DNA of 37,552 bases, from contig CALFXX010000128.1 in the NCBI GenBank assembly GCA_937952975.1, forward strand, positions 1 to 37,552, given 5' to 3'. The position numbers and the translations under genes were made by a program. A model generated the notes under the pieces. The model did not search any database. It saw only the letters and a list, made by a program, of their open reading frames with translations, and had not been told where the DNA came from. The stretch comes from an uncultured Alcaligenaceae bacterium. Its GTDB lineage: Bacteria > Pseudomonadota > Gammaproteobacteria > Burkholderiales > Burkholderiaceae_B. Positions 8,117-17,084 of the stretch are shown piece by piece. Position 1 is the first letter of the stretch, and each line of letters starts with the position of its first letter.

Positions 8117-8164
8117 TTTCTTGGCGATGCTTCGTCGGGTACGCCACTTGGTCTTTTGAGGTCA

Positions 8165-8956
8165 TCAAACCGAGTATCCGCCATCCACGCACAGATGCTG
8201 GCCAGTCACGTACGCTGCCGCAGGCGTTGTCAGAAAGACCGCGACAGAGGCAACCTCTTCGATCGTTCCAAAGCGTTTGAGTGCAGTATTGCGCTTCATG
8301 GCTTCAATAAATTCTGGCTTGACTTGCGGCTTGAGGCGTTCAAACAGGCCTCCGTCAATGACTCCGGGTGCGACACAATTGGCACGAATGTTATAGCGCC
8401 CCTCTTCGCGCGCGATTCCTTTCATGAGTGCTTCGATACCCGCTTTAGGGGCAGTTGAGAGGATATCTAAAGGGGGGTGGCGATCAAGCCCGGCGGTTGT
8501 GATGGCGACAATCGAGCCACCGCCCGTTTGGCGCATCAGAGGAAGGGTGGCCTTAATGACATGAAAAAAACCATTGAGCTCGCCATTGATGGTCTGTTGC
8601 CATTCGGCAGGATCAATGTTGCCGACATAAGTCATTGTGATGTCGGCGCCTGCGGCAAAAATGAGTGTGTGAATACGGTGATGACGGACTTGGATGTCAG
8701 CCAGCGCCGCACGAACTTGTTCAAGTGATGAAAGTTCAAGGGCGAACGCTTCGGCGCTTGAGCCAAGCGCTTCGATGTCGTTGATGGTTTGCTGTGCGGC
8801 TGAGGCATTTGAGCGATAGCTCAGCGCGACTCGGGCGCCGCGCCGTGCTAAGGCTAGGCAGATACCTTTTCCAATTCCGCCACTTCCACCGATGACAACA
8901 GCAACCCCCTCAGGGTAGTTGCCGTCGATCGGCTGCATTGCTTGATGGGTATTCAT
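8165..8956 (-). CDS. Short-chain dehydrogenase/reductase-family protein with a non-canonical active site
   Basis: The protein has 263 residues. The Rossmann cofactor loop is GGSGGIG (23-29), and RANCVAPGVI and VTGQHLCVDGG close to the C-terminus are classical SDR marks. The catalytic region is altered: where YxxxK is expected the sequence reads STAPK (167-171), so Lys171 remains but Tyr is Ser167. The usual Ser is Thr (153/154), and the NNAG-type motif is FAAGAD. It may bind NAD(P) but its chemistry is doubtful or relies on another residue. It sits between the Bug gene (9002-9970) and the CoA ligase (6344-8116), probably in one operon. Confidence 0.86.
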   Translation of the reverse strand: MNTHQAMQPIDGNYPEGVAVVIGGSGGIGKGICLALARRGARVALSYRSNASAAQQTINDIEALGSSAEAFALELSSLEQVRAALADIQVRHHRIHTLIFAAGADITMTYVGNIDPAEWQQTINGELNGFFHVIKATLPLMRQTGGGSIVAITTAGLDRHPPLDILSTAPKAGIEALMKGIAREEGRYNIRANCVAPGVIDGGLFERLKPQVKPEFIEAMKRNTALKRFGTIEEVASVAVFLTTPAAAYVTGQHLCVDGGYSV

Positions 8957-9001
8957 GGGGTGCTTCTGTTGCGCTGAAGGTGCTGAGGGCTATGTGCAGA
9001 C

Positions 9002-9970
9002 TTATTCTGCCTTCACCCCTACCGTTTTAATCAGGTTACCCCATTTGGCGATTTCAGCTTTGAGAAAAGCATCGGCTTCGGCGGGGGTGTTCCCAACGGT
9101 GAGGATTCCCTGCTCTTCAAAACGTTTGATCAGTTCTTCGGATTTGAGCGCCTCTTTGACCGTGGCCGAGAGCTTGTCGACAATCGCCATTGGGGTGCCA
9201 GCGGGCGCGTAAAAGATCACCCAACTCGAGGACTCAAGTTTTGGACCACCTGATTCAACAATAGTGGGTACGTCTGGATAGCTTGGCAGTCGAGTATCGG
9301 AAAAGAACGCCAAGGCTTTGATCTTGCCGGCGCGAATATTGGCGCCAACCCCGCTGGGTGCATCGACCAAGATCTGTATGCTATTGGACATTAAGTCTGT
9401 TAGTGCAGGTGCCGTGCCCTTGTAGGGTACGTGTACCATCTGCAGACCCGCGGTGTATTGAAACAGCTCTGAAGTGAGGTGGGCAGCAGCGCCGACACCC
9501 GATGAGCCATAAGACAGCTTACCTGGGTTCGCTTTAGCGTAAGTAATCAGCTCGGCAATTGAGTTGACGGGCAAGTCTTTGTTGACCGACAGCACCAGAG
9601 GTGTAATCGCAACGAGCGAAATCGGAATCAAGGATTTGTAGGGATCGAAAGGCAGCTTTCCTTCATAGAGCGTCACGTTCGCCGCATGCGCGGTAATGGT
9701 TGTGAGCATCGTGTACCCATCAGGGGCCGCTTTTGCGGCTTGATCTACACCGATAATCGAATTAGCGCCCGGCTTGTTTTCGATGATGATCGATTGTCCA
9801 AGAATCGTGGCCATCCGGCTGGTGACTAAACGGGTGACGTTGTCGGTGTAGCCTCCTGGCGTGTACGGAACGATCCATTTGATGGCTTTGGTTGGGTAGC
9901 TCTGTGCAAAGCCCGTGCCTGTAGTCAGGGCCAGCACCGCAGCGGCCAACGCATACTTTAGATTTTTCAT
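9002..9970 (-). CDS. Bug-family (TctC-like) periplasmic substrate-binding protein
   Basis: The protein has 322 residues from ATG 9970. I preferred this to the upstream in-frame codon at 10024 because a Sec signal peptide (MKNLKYALAAAVLALTTG, cleavage after GFAQ) begins here and GGGGG lies just upstream. The ligand loop reads VPYTPGGYTD; PGANSIIG, PDGYTM, LPFDPYKSL and VPYKGTAPALTDLM follow in family order. No TctA/TctB genes are adjacent. The downstream SDR and CoA ligase genes suggest a carboxylic acid destined for CoA activation (inference). Confidence 0.93.
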   Translation of the reverse strand: MKNLKYALAAAVLALTTGTGFAQSYPTKAIKWIVPYTPGGYTDNVTRLVTSRMATILGQSIIIENKPGANSIIGVDQAAKAAPDGYTMLTTITAHAANVTLYEGKLPFDPYKSLIPISLVAITPLVLSVNKDLPVNSIAELITYAKANPGKLSYGSSGVGAAAHLTSELFQYTAGLQMVHVPYKGTAPALTDLMSNSIQILVDAPSGVGANIRAGKIKALAFFSDTRLPSYPDVPTIVESGGPKLESSSWVIFYAPAGTPMAIVDKLSATVKEALKSEELIKRFEEQGILTVGNTPAEADAFLKAEIAKWGNLIKTVGVKAE

Positions 9971-10039
9971 AGATCCCCCAGACGCTTTAGAATGAATGCC
10001 CACAAGATTAACCGCGAAATCCACTCAATAAACCTCTGA

Positions 10040-10050
10040 ACCTATTAGGT
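10040..10050. promoter_or_regulatory. Short palindrome in the divergent bug/bug intergenic region
   Basis: ACCTATTAGGT is a perfect palindrome about one central base. It lies roughly mid-way between two divergent Bug genes (starts at 9970 and 10140). It could be a regulator half-site pair, but 11 bp is short and chance is not excluded. I could not place a convincing promoter for either gene in the 169-bp gap. Confidence 0.25.
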
Positions 10051-10139
10051 AGAACCCTTGTATAAGGCTGCGGGCGTTGCGATCGCGCGCGTCTGGCTTT
10101 ACGATGCATTGATATTATTCAACACTGAGAGAGACGAAG

Positions 10140-11111
10140 ATGACAGACCGTCGTGAATTTTTATTATCAACCGCAGCGTTAGCTGCCAGTGCGCTCGCGC
10201 CTACTTTGGCTCAAGCGGCTAACTTTCCGACGCGTCCCATCAAATATATTTGCCCCTGGCCGGCCGGCGGAGCAACCGACGTTGTCATGCGAGTCTTGGC
10301 AGAGAGTGCGTCAAAGGTACTTGGTGTAAACGTGATTATCGAAAGCAAACCTGGCGCGGCCGGCGTGCTGGGCGGTGCTGAACTGGTCAATGCCAAGCCC
10401 GATGGCTATACCCTTGCACAGTTGCCAATTTCGGTATTTCGCGTCCCACACATGTCTAAAACGACCTTTGACACGGCCAAAGACTTTACCTGGATTATTT
10501 GCTTGACGGGTTACACCTTTGGTCTGGTCGTGCCGATTGATTCGCCGATTAAGTCTATTAAGGACTTGGTTGCTTGGGCCAAGCTCAATCCTAATAAGTT
10601 TACGTACGGCAGCCCTGGTACCGGCTCAAGTCCGCACCTGGCAATTGAAGAGTTTGCTCAACAAGCGGGCATTGAACTGTCGCACATTCCTTTTAAAGGG
10701 AGTGCACAAACTCTTCAGGCTGTCATGGGCGGTCATACGATGGGGATGAGCGACTCGACGGGTTGGGGGCAAATGGTTGATGCAGGAAAACTGCGCTTGC
10801 TGGCAACGTATGGAAGCAAGCGCACCACCCGTTGGCCAACAGTGCCCACCTTGAATCAACTCGGTTACGACACGGTGGCAGATTCACCTTACGGTGTGTG
10901 TGGCCCGAAAAATATGGATCCAGCAGTGGTCAAAATATTGCATGATGCATTTAAAAAGACCTTGACCGATCCAGCAGTCCTTGCTGTGTTTGCTCAGTTT
11001 GATCAGCCCATTATCGAAATGAACACAGAGGAATACACCAAGTACGCCATGAAGACGTATGCCGCAGAGCGTAAGACGATTGAACGCTTAGGGATGTTGA
11101 ATAAAGACTAA
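10140..11111 (+). CDS. Bug-family substrate-binding protein with a Tat-like signal
   Basis: The protein has 323 residues. The N-terminus DRREFLLSTAALAAS (3-17) has a twin-arginine motif followed by a moderately hydrophobic segment and an AQAA cleavage region, suggesting Tat export. The ligand loop is CPWPAGGATD, with tryptophan where most family members have Phe or Tyr. PGAAGVLGG, PDGYTL, FDTAKDFTWI and IPFKGSAQTLQAVM are family marks. It is divergent from the Bug gene at 9002-9970 and converges on a CoA ligase: its TAA (11109-11111) overlaps that gene's TAG (11108-11110). The ligand is unknown. Confidence 0.92.
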   Translation: MTDRREFLLSTAALAASALAPTLAQAANFPTRPIKYICPWPAGGATDVVMRVLAESASKVLGVNVIIESKPGAAGVLGGAELVNAKPDGYTLAQLPISVFRVPHMSKTTFDTAKDFTWIICLTGYTFGLVVPIDSPIKSIKDLVAWAKLNPNKFTYGSPGTGSSPHLAIEEFAQQAGIELSHIPFKGSAQTLQAVMGGHTMGMSDSTGWGQMVDAGKLRLLATYGSKRTTRWPTVPTLNQLGYDTVADSPYGVCGPKNMDPAVVKILHDAFKKTLTDPAVLAVFAQFDQPIIEMNTEEYTKYAMKTYAAERKTIERLGMLNKD

Positions 11112-12700
11112 ATGCGAAGTGGTTCGAGCTGCGGATGTGACCCATCGAGCAGCCGATGGGTGGCAAGCACCATTTTGCTCACCGCTTTGCGGCTGATCTT
11201 GCCCTGAGGATTACGGGGCAGCGCCTGCACTGACACGTACAACCTTGGGCGTTTGTGGCGAGACATACCTTGAAGCAAGGTTTCACATTGCTGCTGCCAC
11301 GGGTCTTGTGCGCCTTCGGCGACAGCAATAATAATTTCGCCCCAGTAGTCTGATACGAGCGAGGTGACGCAGATCTGTGCGCATAAGGTGTTGGCTGCCA
11401 ACTGAACTTCAATCTCGTCGGGGTTGACGCGATAGCCGCCAGTTTTAATGACGTCGGCGATGCGCCCAGTTAGCACCACGCGACCAGCTTCATCGATATA
11501 ACCTAGGTCGCCCGTGTGATGCCAGCCCTCAGGTTCGTGAGGTCGAAAACCATTGCTATCGATCAGCCCTGAAGACATGTGGGGCGAGCGCAATAAAACC
11601 TCACCGTCGCTACGTTCTTCATTTTGTGCTGTGATTGCATCGGGTGCCTCGATTTTAATTTCAACACCGGGGGCGGGCCAACCCACACAGGCTCCGGCTG
11701 GAACCTCAGCTTGTGAAAAATAGTCGTGGGTGTCTTGTGGGCCTAACACCGTGATTGGGTTCACACATTCAGATTTGCCAAACGTGATGCGCACTTTTGG
11801 GCCAAACATCGCATGTGCTCGTTGGTAGAGAGCGGGCGTGAGTGGCTGTGTCCCCGTAAAAATGCATCGTACGTGGTCGTAGCGTTTGCCGGCCAGCGCT
11901 GAAGTGATTTTGGCGAGCACCGTTGGAGGAGCAAATATGGCATCAAGCGCATCGCTCTCGAGCAAGGGCGCGATTTTTTCGATGTTGACGCCGTCGTGCA
12001 AGATGATCGTGGCACCATGGTCTAACCATGCAAAGGCAAGCAGTGAGGCACCATGCACAAAAGGTGTCATCAGCAAGATGGTGACGCCTGGCTTGGGCAT
12101 AAAAGGCAGTGTGGCTTTAAGCAGCTGTTCGCCCAACCAGCGGGCACCGTTGGTATAGACCACTCCTTTGGGCTTTCCCGTTGTACCCGAGGTAAAAAGA
12201 ATGCGCGCTGACTGGTTGAAGGCGACGGGGGCCAGCGGCTGTATCGTCGCGTTCGGTGCCAATGGTATCGCTGCAATGTTTTCAGCTAATAAGGTTTTGA
12301 AGCCCGAGCTTGAAAGTTCTGGTGTTCGTTTTTGAAGGGTCAGAACCGTTTTGAATGTTGCGAGTTGGGCGCACCATTGGATTTCATCTAGGGTATACCC
12401 CCAACTGAGCGGGATTTCAGTAGCGCCGGCAAGCCGTATACCATACGATGCCCACACCGCGTCAACAGAGTTGGGTAGCAGCGAAGCAATCGCCTCGCCA
12501 GGCTTTAGGCCGTCTTGAAGTAGGCGTTGTGCTAAAGCGTGTGCGCGCTGATTCAGCTCTGTGTAGGTGAGTCGGTTGTTTTGACCGTCGATCGCTGCGA
12601 GTTGGGGTCCAAAACGCTTGGCCAGGTTATTTAAGGTGTCTGACCAAGCAATTGGTAAACTAAGATTTTGGCTGGTCGCGCAGGGCTTATCGTGGGTCAT
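11108..12700 (-). CDS. AMP-dependent acyl-CoA synthetase/ligase (class I adenylate-forming)
   Basis: The protein has 530 residues from ATG 12700; an in-frame TTG at 12724 is possible, but neither has a good ribosome-binding site. Motifs are FTSGTTGKPKGV, TFGKSECVNPI, HHTGDLGYIDE, GRIADVIKTGGYRV, and the C-terminal NPQGKISRK with the acyl-adenylate lysine at about residue 501. It is a compact ligase, clearly different from the 590-residue ligase at 6344-8116. The gene is flanked by Bug genes on both sides, convergent with one and divergent from the other (12793), and stands alone on its strand. Confidence 0.9.
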   Translation of the reverse strand: MTHDKPCATSQNLSLPIAWSDTLNNLAKRFGPQLAAIDGQNNRLTYTELNQRAHALAQRLLQDGLKPGEAIASLLPNSVDAVWASYGIRLAGATEIPLSWGYTLDEIQWCAQLATFKTVLTLQKRTPELSSSGFKTLLAENIAAIPLAPNATIQPLAPVAFNQSARILFTSGTTGKPKGVVYTNGARWLGEQLLKATLPFMPKPGVTILLMTPFVHGASLLAFAWLDHGATIILHDGVNIEKIAPLLESDALDAIFAPPTVLAKITSALAGKRYDHVRCIFTGTQPLTPALYQRAHAMFGPKVRITFGKSECVNPITVLGPQDTHDYFSQAEVPAGACVGWPAPGVEIKIEAPDAITAQNEERSDGEVLLRSPHMSSGLIDSNGFRPHEPEGWHHTGDLGYIDEAGRVVLTGRIADVIKTGGYRVNPDEIEVQLAANTLCAQICVTSLVSDYWGEIIIAVAEGAQDPWQQQCETLLQGMSRHKRPRLYVSVQALPRNPQGKISRKAVSKMVLATHRLLDGSHPQLEPLRI

Positions 12701-12792
12701 ACGAGTCGAGTCATGTTTCGTCAAAGAGGCAGTGTAATGCAGTGCGTTTCGATCAAACTGAAATCCTGAAGAGAATCATAAGGCGTTTACTC

Positions 12793-13842
12793 ATGAAAAA
12801 AAATATACAGTCTGCTTTCGGTCAAGCGAGCGCTAGCAACAAGGCAACGAGTCTTCACCGTCGTTCGCTCTTGGGGGCCTTGGGTGCCTCGCTTGCCACC
12901 GCAGGGTTGGGTTTACCTGCCGTGTCGTCTGCCCAGGCTGCGTATCCTTCGCGGCCGATCAAAATGATGATCCCCTGGCCTCCCGGGCAAGCCACCGATC
13001 TGGTTGGTCGTTCGCTTGCAATGGGCTTATCGCGCATTTTGGGGCAAAGCGTGGTGGCCGAAAACAAGGCGGGTGCGGGTGGCATGATCGGCACCGACGT
13101 TGTCGCCAAAGCCGCGCCTGATGGCTACACCTTACTGGCGGCTTCAAGCGGCCCCATCACCGTCAGTCCTCTGCTGCAGACAACACCTTATAACGTTGAT
13201 AAAGACTTGACCTTTATTGCGATGGCCGGTTTGTCGCCTTATTTGTTGGTCACCGCGCCTGATTTCCCAGTAAAAAGCGCTGCCGAGTTTGTGGCTCTGG
13301 TGAAAGCCAACCCTGGCAAGTACACTTTTGCCTCCTCGGGTACGGGTGCAACCGCACATCTGATTTGTGAAGCGTTTAATGCCGGTGCAGGCTTGCAGGC
13401 TGTACACGTTCCTTACAAAGGTTCATCGCCAGCGCTAACCGACGTGATGGCTGGTCGGGTGAGCTACTGCATTGAGACCGCTGCCGGCACCATGCCTTTT
13501 GTCCGCGACGGGCGGCTGAAGGCTTTGGGAGTTTCGTTGTTGAAAGGGAGCGCCGTCACGCCCGGCATCCCGCCGCTTGCAACGGCCGCCAATGTACCGG
13601 GCTTTAATTTAGGCGCCTGGGTTGGCCTTGTTGCTCCAGGTGGTTTGCCGCAAGATTTGCGTGACCGTCTGGCTAAAGCGGTGCAAGAGATCATGCAAGC
13701 GCCCGACACGAAAGAGTTATACAACCGTATTGCAGTTGAAATTGACTTCAAACAAGGTGCAGAATTTGCCAAGTATCTAAGCGATACGACTGCACAATTC
13801 GCAGACGTCATTAAGAAAAATAATATTAAGATCGATGCCTGA
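12793..13842 (+). CDS. Bug-family substrate-binding protein with a Tat-like signal
   Basis: The protein has 349 residues from ATG 12793, chosen because AAGGCG (12780-12785) sits seven bases upstream. The extended N-region ends in HRRSLLGALGASLATAG, a twin-arginine-type signal, with cleavage near SSAQAA. The ligand loop PWPPGQATD departs from the common PFxAGGxxD by having Gln in place of the second Gly. AGAGGMIG, PDGYTLLAAS, VPYKGSSPALTDVM and YCIETAAG follow. It lies 77 bp upstream of an ABC receptor gene in the same direction, so it may be read with the Liv operon. Confidence 0.92.
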   Translation: MKKNIQSAFGQASASNKATSLHRRSLLGALGASLATAGLGLPAVSSAQAAYPSRPIKMMIPWPPGQATDLVGRSLAMGLSRILGQSVVAENKAGAGGMIGTDVVAKAAPDGYTLLAASSGPITVSPLLQTTPYNVDKDLTFIAMAGLSPYLLVTAPDFPVKSAAEFVALVKANPGKYTFASSGTGATAHLICEAFNAGAGLQAVHVPYKGSSPALTDVMAGRVSYCIETAAGTMPFVRDGRLKALGVSLLKGSAVTPGIPPLATAANVPGFNLGAWVGLVAPGGLPQDLRDRLAKAVQEIMQAPDTKELYNRIAVEIDFKQGAEFAKYLSDTTAQFADVIKKNNIKIDA

Positions 13843-13919
13843 GGTCAGTTAAGATCAACCTATGAAATCAGGTAAGCTAGTCGAGTCACAATAAAATTTA
13901 AAAAACCCGGAGACACTCT

Positions 13920-15170
13920 ATGAAAATGTTTAAAAAATTAGCCGTAGCCGCAGCATGTTCGGTCGGCTTGTTGGCAGCCGCACAAACCTGTGCGGCACCC
14001 GACGTCAAAGTGGGCATCACATTTCCACTTTCCGGCAATTCGGGTAATGCCGGTAAGTCTGCTGTCGCAGCAATCGAAATTGCTGCCGAGATTATTAATA
14101 AGCCTCATCCAGGCCTTGAGAGCCTGCCTTTGGGCGCGGGTGTGGGCTTACCAAATTTGGGTGGTGCCAAAATTAAATTAGTGATTGCTGATCACCAGGG
14201 CAGCCCTAGTGAGGGTCAAGCCCAAACCTTACGCTTAATTACGCAAGAAAAAGTAGCCGGCATGGTTGGTGCCTATCAGTCGGCAGTCGCGTTGACCGCC
14301 ACGGCAATTGCCGAGCGTTACGGCGTCCCCTTCATCGTGGGTGATGGTGTTGCCGCCAACATTACAGAGCGTGGCTTTAAATGGACGTTTAGAACGACTC
14401 CGATTGCGAGTGACTTTGCCAATGCCTACATGGAGTTTTTGGGCGAGCTTAAAAAAGCTGGGCATCCAGGCGACAAAATCGCAATTGTCTTTGAAAACAC
14501 CGACTATGGTGTTTCAGTGTCGGGCACGATCCGTGAAATTGCCAAAAAACGTGGTCTGAATGTCGTTGCTGATATCGCCTATAGCGCGAACGGTGCCGAT
14601 GTCTCTGCCCAAGTGCTGCAACTTAAAGAGAAAAAGCCCGACGCGATTATCTTCATTTCGTACACTTCAGATGCAATCTTGTACATGAAGACGCTTAAGA
14701 GTCTTGACTACCGGCCACAGCTGATCATTGGCGACAACTCTGGCTTCTCTGATCCTGCATTTATCAAGGCTGTTGGTGAGTTGGCCGAAGGTGCGATCAA
14801 CCGCAGTGCCTGGAGCATTGGCGCAAAAGATAGCGTGACTTGGCGCATCAACGAGTTGTACAAAGCTAAAACAGGTCAAGACATGGACGACACGAGTGGT
14901 CGTGACATGCAGGCTTTCTTTGTGTTGGCCGAAGCAATTAACCGCGCTGGTTCAACTAAACCAGAGGCCATCCAGGCTGCGTTGCAAAAGACTGATTTGA
15001 AGGCAAACCAGTTGATGATGGGCTACAACGGTGTGAAATTTGATGCCAAAGGTCAAAACGTGTTGGCCTCTGCGTATCTGATTCAACTGATTAACAGTCA
15101 GTATGTCTCAATTTGGCCAGCGACAGCGGCCGAAAAACCTTTGACTTATCCTTTCAAAGGCTGGAAATAA
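13920..15170 (+). CDS. Branched-chain-amino-acid-type ABC transporter substrate-binding protein (LivK/Peripla_BP_6)
   Basis: The protein has 416 residues. A Sec signal (KKLAVAAACSVGLLAAAQTC, cleavage near CAA) precedes the type I periplasmic binding fold: VKVGITFPLSGNSGNAGK, EIAAEIINKPHPG, LVIADHQGSPSEGQ and VAGMVGAYQSAVALTA. GGAG-type RBS (CGGAGA) is near 13908. It heads a five-gene operon with LivH, LivM, LivG and LivF. Members of this family bind amino acids, amides, urea or aromatic acids, and sequence alone does not choose among them. Confidence 0.92.
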   Translation: MKMFKKLAVAAACSVGLLAAAQTCAAPDVKVGITFPLSGNSGNAGKSAVAAIEIAAEIINKPHPGLESLPLGAGVGLPNLGGAKIKLVIADHQGSPSEGQAQTLRLITQEKVAGMVGAYQSAVALTATAIAERYGVPFIVGDGVAANITERGFKWTFRTTPIASDFANAYMEFLGELKKAGHPGDKIAIVFENTDYGVSVSGTIREIAKKRGLNVVADIAYSANGADVSAQVLQLKEKKPDAIIFISYTSDAILYMKTLKSLDYRPQLIIGDNSGFSDPAFIKAVGELAEGAINRSAWSIGAKDSVTWRINELYKAKTGQDMDDTSGRDMQAFFVLAEAINRAGSTKPEAIQAALQKTDLKANQLMMGYNGVKFDAKGQNVLASAYLIQLINSQYVSIWPATAAEKPLTYPFKGWK

Positions 15171-15212
15171 ATCCATCCTGTTTGATTTAATTTTTAACGA
15201 AAGGGCAGGCAA

Positions 15213-16070
15213 ATGGTTCTCATGCAGGTGATCGTTGCCGGCCTGTTGATCGGGGCAGTCTATGCCCTGTTTTCTTCAGGCCTGACGCTAGTTTGGGGCA
15301 TGATGAACGTGATTAACTTCGCTCACGGCGAGTTCGTCATGTTAGGCATGTACGTCAGTTTTTGGACTTTCACGCTACTACATTTTGGTGTGGCAAGTTT
15401 TAGTGTGGCCGCGGCTGTCATGCTTTTCATGCTGGGCGTGTTGGTATACGTGTGCCTGATTAAACGGGTGATGCGTGGCCCCATGCTCGCTCAGATCTTG
15501 TCAACGTTTGGCTTGGTGTTGGTGTTGCGGTACTCGGCTTTTTGGGCCTTTGGCTCAAATTTTGTGAGTTTGCCAGAAGACATCTTAGGCCCTAGCCTAA
15601 ACGTTGGCGGAATCTTGCTCAGTGCGCCCAAACTCGTGGCTGGCTGTGTCGCGTTAGTCATCACGATTGGTATGCACTTGTTGCTCACGCGCACGATGCT
15701 AGGCAGTCAAATTTTGGCAGTCGCCGAAAATCGTAATGCTGCAATGCTGATGGGCATACGTCCTGATCGTATGCAGGCCATTGCTTGGGGGTTGTCTGGT
15801 GCGAGTGCGGGCATTGCGGGCGCCTTAATTGCGACGTTTTTCCCGATCTCTGCAACGGTTGGTGAATCGCTGGGCTTAATTGCCTTCGTGGTTGTGACGT
15901 TTGGCGGCTTTGGCAGCGTGCCAGGTGCGATGCTGGCAGGCTTAATCATTGGCTTGATTGAGTCGCTCTCTGCGTTTTATTTCGGACCAATTTATCAAGA
16001 CGTGTTCGTGTATGCGCTCTTTGTATTGGTACTTTGGGTTCGCCCTCGCGGTCTGATGGGGAAAGCATGA
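15213..16070 (+). CDS. livH: Branched-chain-amino-acid-type ABC permease, LivH family
   Basis: The protein has 285 residues with about eight hydrophobic segments. It starts with a typical LivH N-terminus (LLIGAVYALFSSGLTLVWGM) and contains NVINFAHGEFVMLGMY and the EAA-like loop AVAENRNAAMLMGI. It forms one half of the inner-membrane channel with LivM. The RBS is GAAAGGGCAGG before ATG 15213. It ends in an ATGA overlap with LivM (16067-16070). The symbol denotes family only. Confidence 0.92.
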   Translation: MVLMQVIVAGLLIGAVYALFSSGLTLVWGMMNVINFAHGEFVMLGMYVSFWTFTLLHFGVASFSVAAAVMLFMLGVLVYVCLIKRVMRGPMLAQILSTFGLVLVLRYSAFWAFGSNFVSLPEDILGPSLNVGGILLSAPKLVAGCVALVITIGMHLLLTRTMLGSQILAVAENRNAAMLMGIRPDRMQAIAWGLSGASAGIAGALIATFFPISATVGESLGLIAFVVVTFGGFGSVPGAMLAGLIIGLIESLSAFYFGPIYQDVFVYALFVLVLWVRPRGLMGKA

Positions 16071-17083
16071 TGATGCGTCGCAGCGGGTGGATTGCTCTGG
16101 CCCTGGTTCTACTTTTATTTCCACTGAGCTTTGATAATCCTTACTACGAACAGCTTGGCTCCTTGGTTCTGCTTGCGGCAATTTCTGCATCGGCATGGAA
16201 TTTGATCGGTGGGTATGCCGGTCAAGTGTCTGTGGGTAATGCGGTGTTCTTTGGTGCTGGGGCGTACATGCCTTTGCTGTTTTATAAACTCTGGGAGGTC
16301 AGCCCGCTGTTCGGCTTTCCGGCAGGGATCGCGGTGAGTGTGGCGATTGCAGTGGTCATCGGGATCCCGACTTTTCGTTTAAGCGGTCATTACTTCAGCA
16401 TGGCGACGATTGCGGTGGCTGAGCTGATTCGAATCCTGGTGAGTAATTGGGATTTTGTAGGGGCTTCAATTGGTTTGACTGGGCCCGCTGTGGCGCGCGA
16501 TTGGTCTGACTTAGTCTTTCGCAGTTCGATTCCTTACTACTACATGTTTTTGGCGGTCCTCACGGTATTGCTCGTGATGACCTACTGTATCGAGCGCAGT
16601 CGCTTTGGCTACTATTTGCGCGCGTTGCGCTCGGGTGAGCGCGCGGCCCGTAGCTTGGGTGTGCCAGTGAGTCGATGCAAACTGTATATTTTTATCTTGA
16701 GTGCGGTCTTCACGTCGTTGGCCGGTTCGCTCTACGCCATCAAATTCGGCTTTGCAGATCCCGCAAGTGGCTTTGGTATTTTGGTTTCGGTCAACATGGT
16801 GATTGTGGCGGCGCTAGGCGGTGCAGGGCGGTTACTGGGGCCTTTGTTGGGTGCCGTGATCTTGATTCCTTTGCAGTCTGAGACCAACACGCTGTTTGGC
16901 GGAGGCGGTACTGGCTTCACTTACATCTTATATGGCGGCATCATCATGTTGATCGCTCGCTTTGAACCGGGTGGTTTGTTAGAACTCTGGGAGCGGATGC
17001 GCGACCGACGTGCGTCTCGCCGTGCGGCTGCACTTAAAGAGGCTCTGACTGACTCCTCTTCTTCTTCTCAGTTGGGGCGTTGA
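16067..17083 (+). CDS. livM: Branched-chain-amino-acid-type ABC permease, LivM family
   Basis: The protein has 338 residues from ATG 16067, which overlaps the livH stop by four bases; the frame is open further upstream but the coupled ATG is preferred. Family marks are NLIGGYAGQVSVGNAVFFG, RLSGHYFSMATIAVAE, RALRSGERAARSLGV and NMVIVAALGGAGRLLGPLLG. About nine membrane segments are visible. The C-terminus is a charged, serine-rich cytoplasmic tail. The LivG gene follows after one base. Confidence 0.92.
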   Translation: MMMRRSGWIALALVLLLFPLSFDNPYYEQLGSLVLLAAISASAWNLIGGYAGQVSVGNAVFFGAGAYMPLLFYKLWEVSPLFGFPAGIAVSVAIAVVIGIPTFRLSGHYFSMATIAVAELIRILVSNWDFVGASIGLTGPAVARDWSDLVFRSSIPYYYMFLAVLTVLLVMTYCIERSRFGYYLRALRSGERAARSLGVPVSRCKLYIFILSAVFTSLAGSLYAIKFGFADPASGFGILVSVNMVIVAALGGAGRLLGPLLGAVILIPLQSETNTLFGGGGTGFTYILYGGIIMLIARFEPGGLLELWERMRDRRASRRAAALKEALTDSSSSSQLGR

Positions 17084-17084
17084 T

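Noticed and set aside
12742..12792. Longer N-terminus of the Bug gene starting at GTG 12742
   Set aside because: ATG 12793 has a proper RBS and gives a normal Tat-type signal; the extra 17 residues are charged and unlike any leader.
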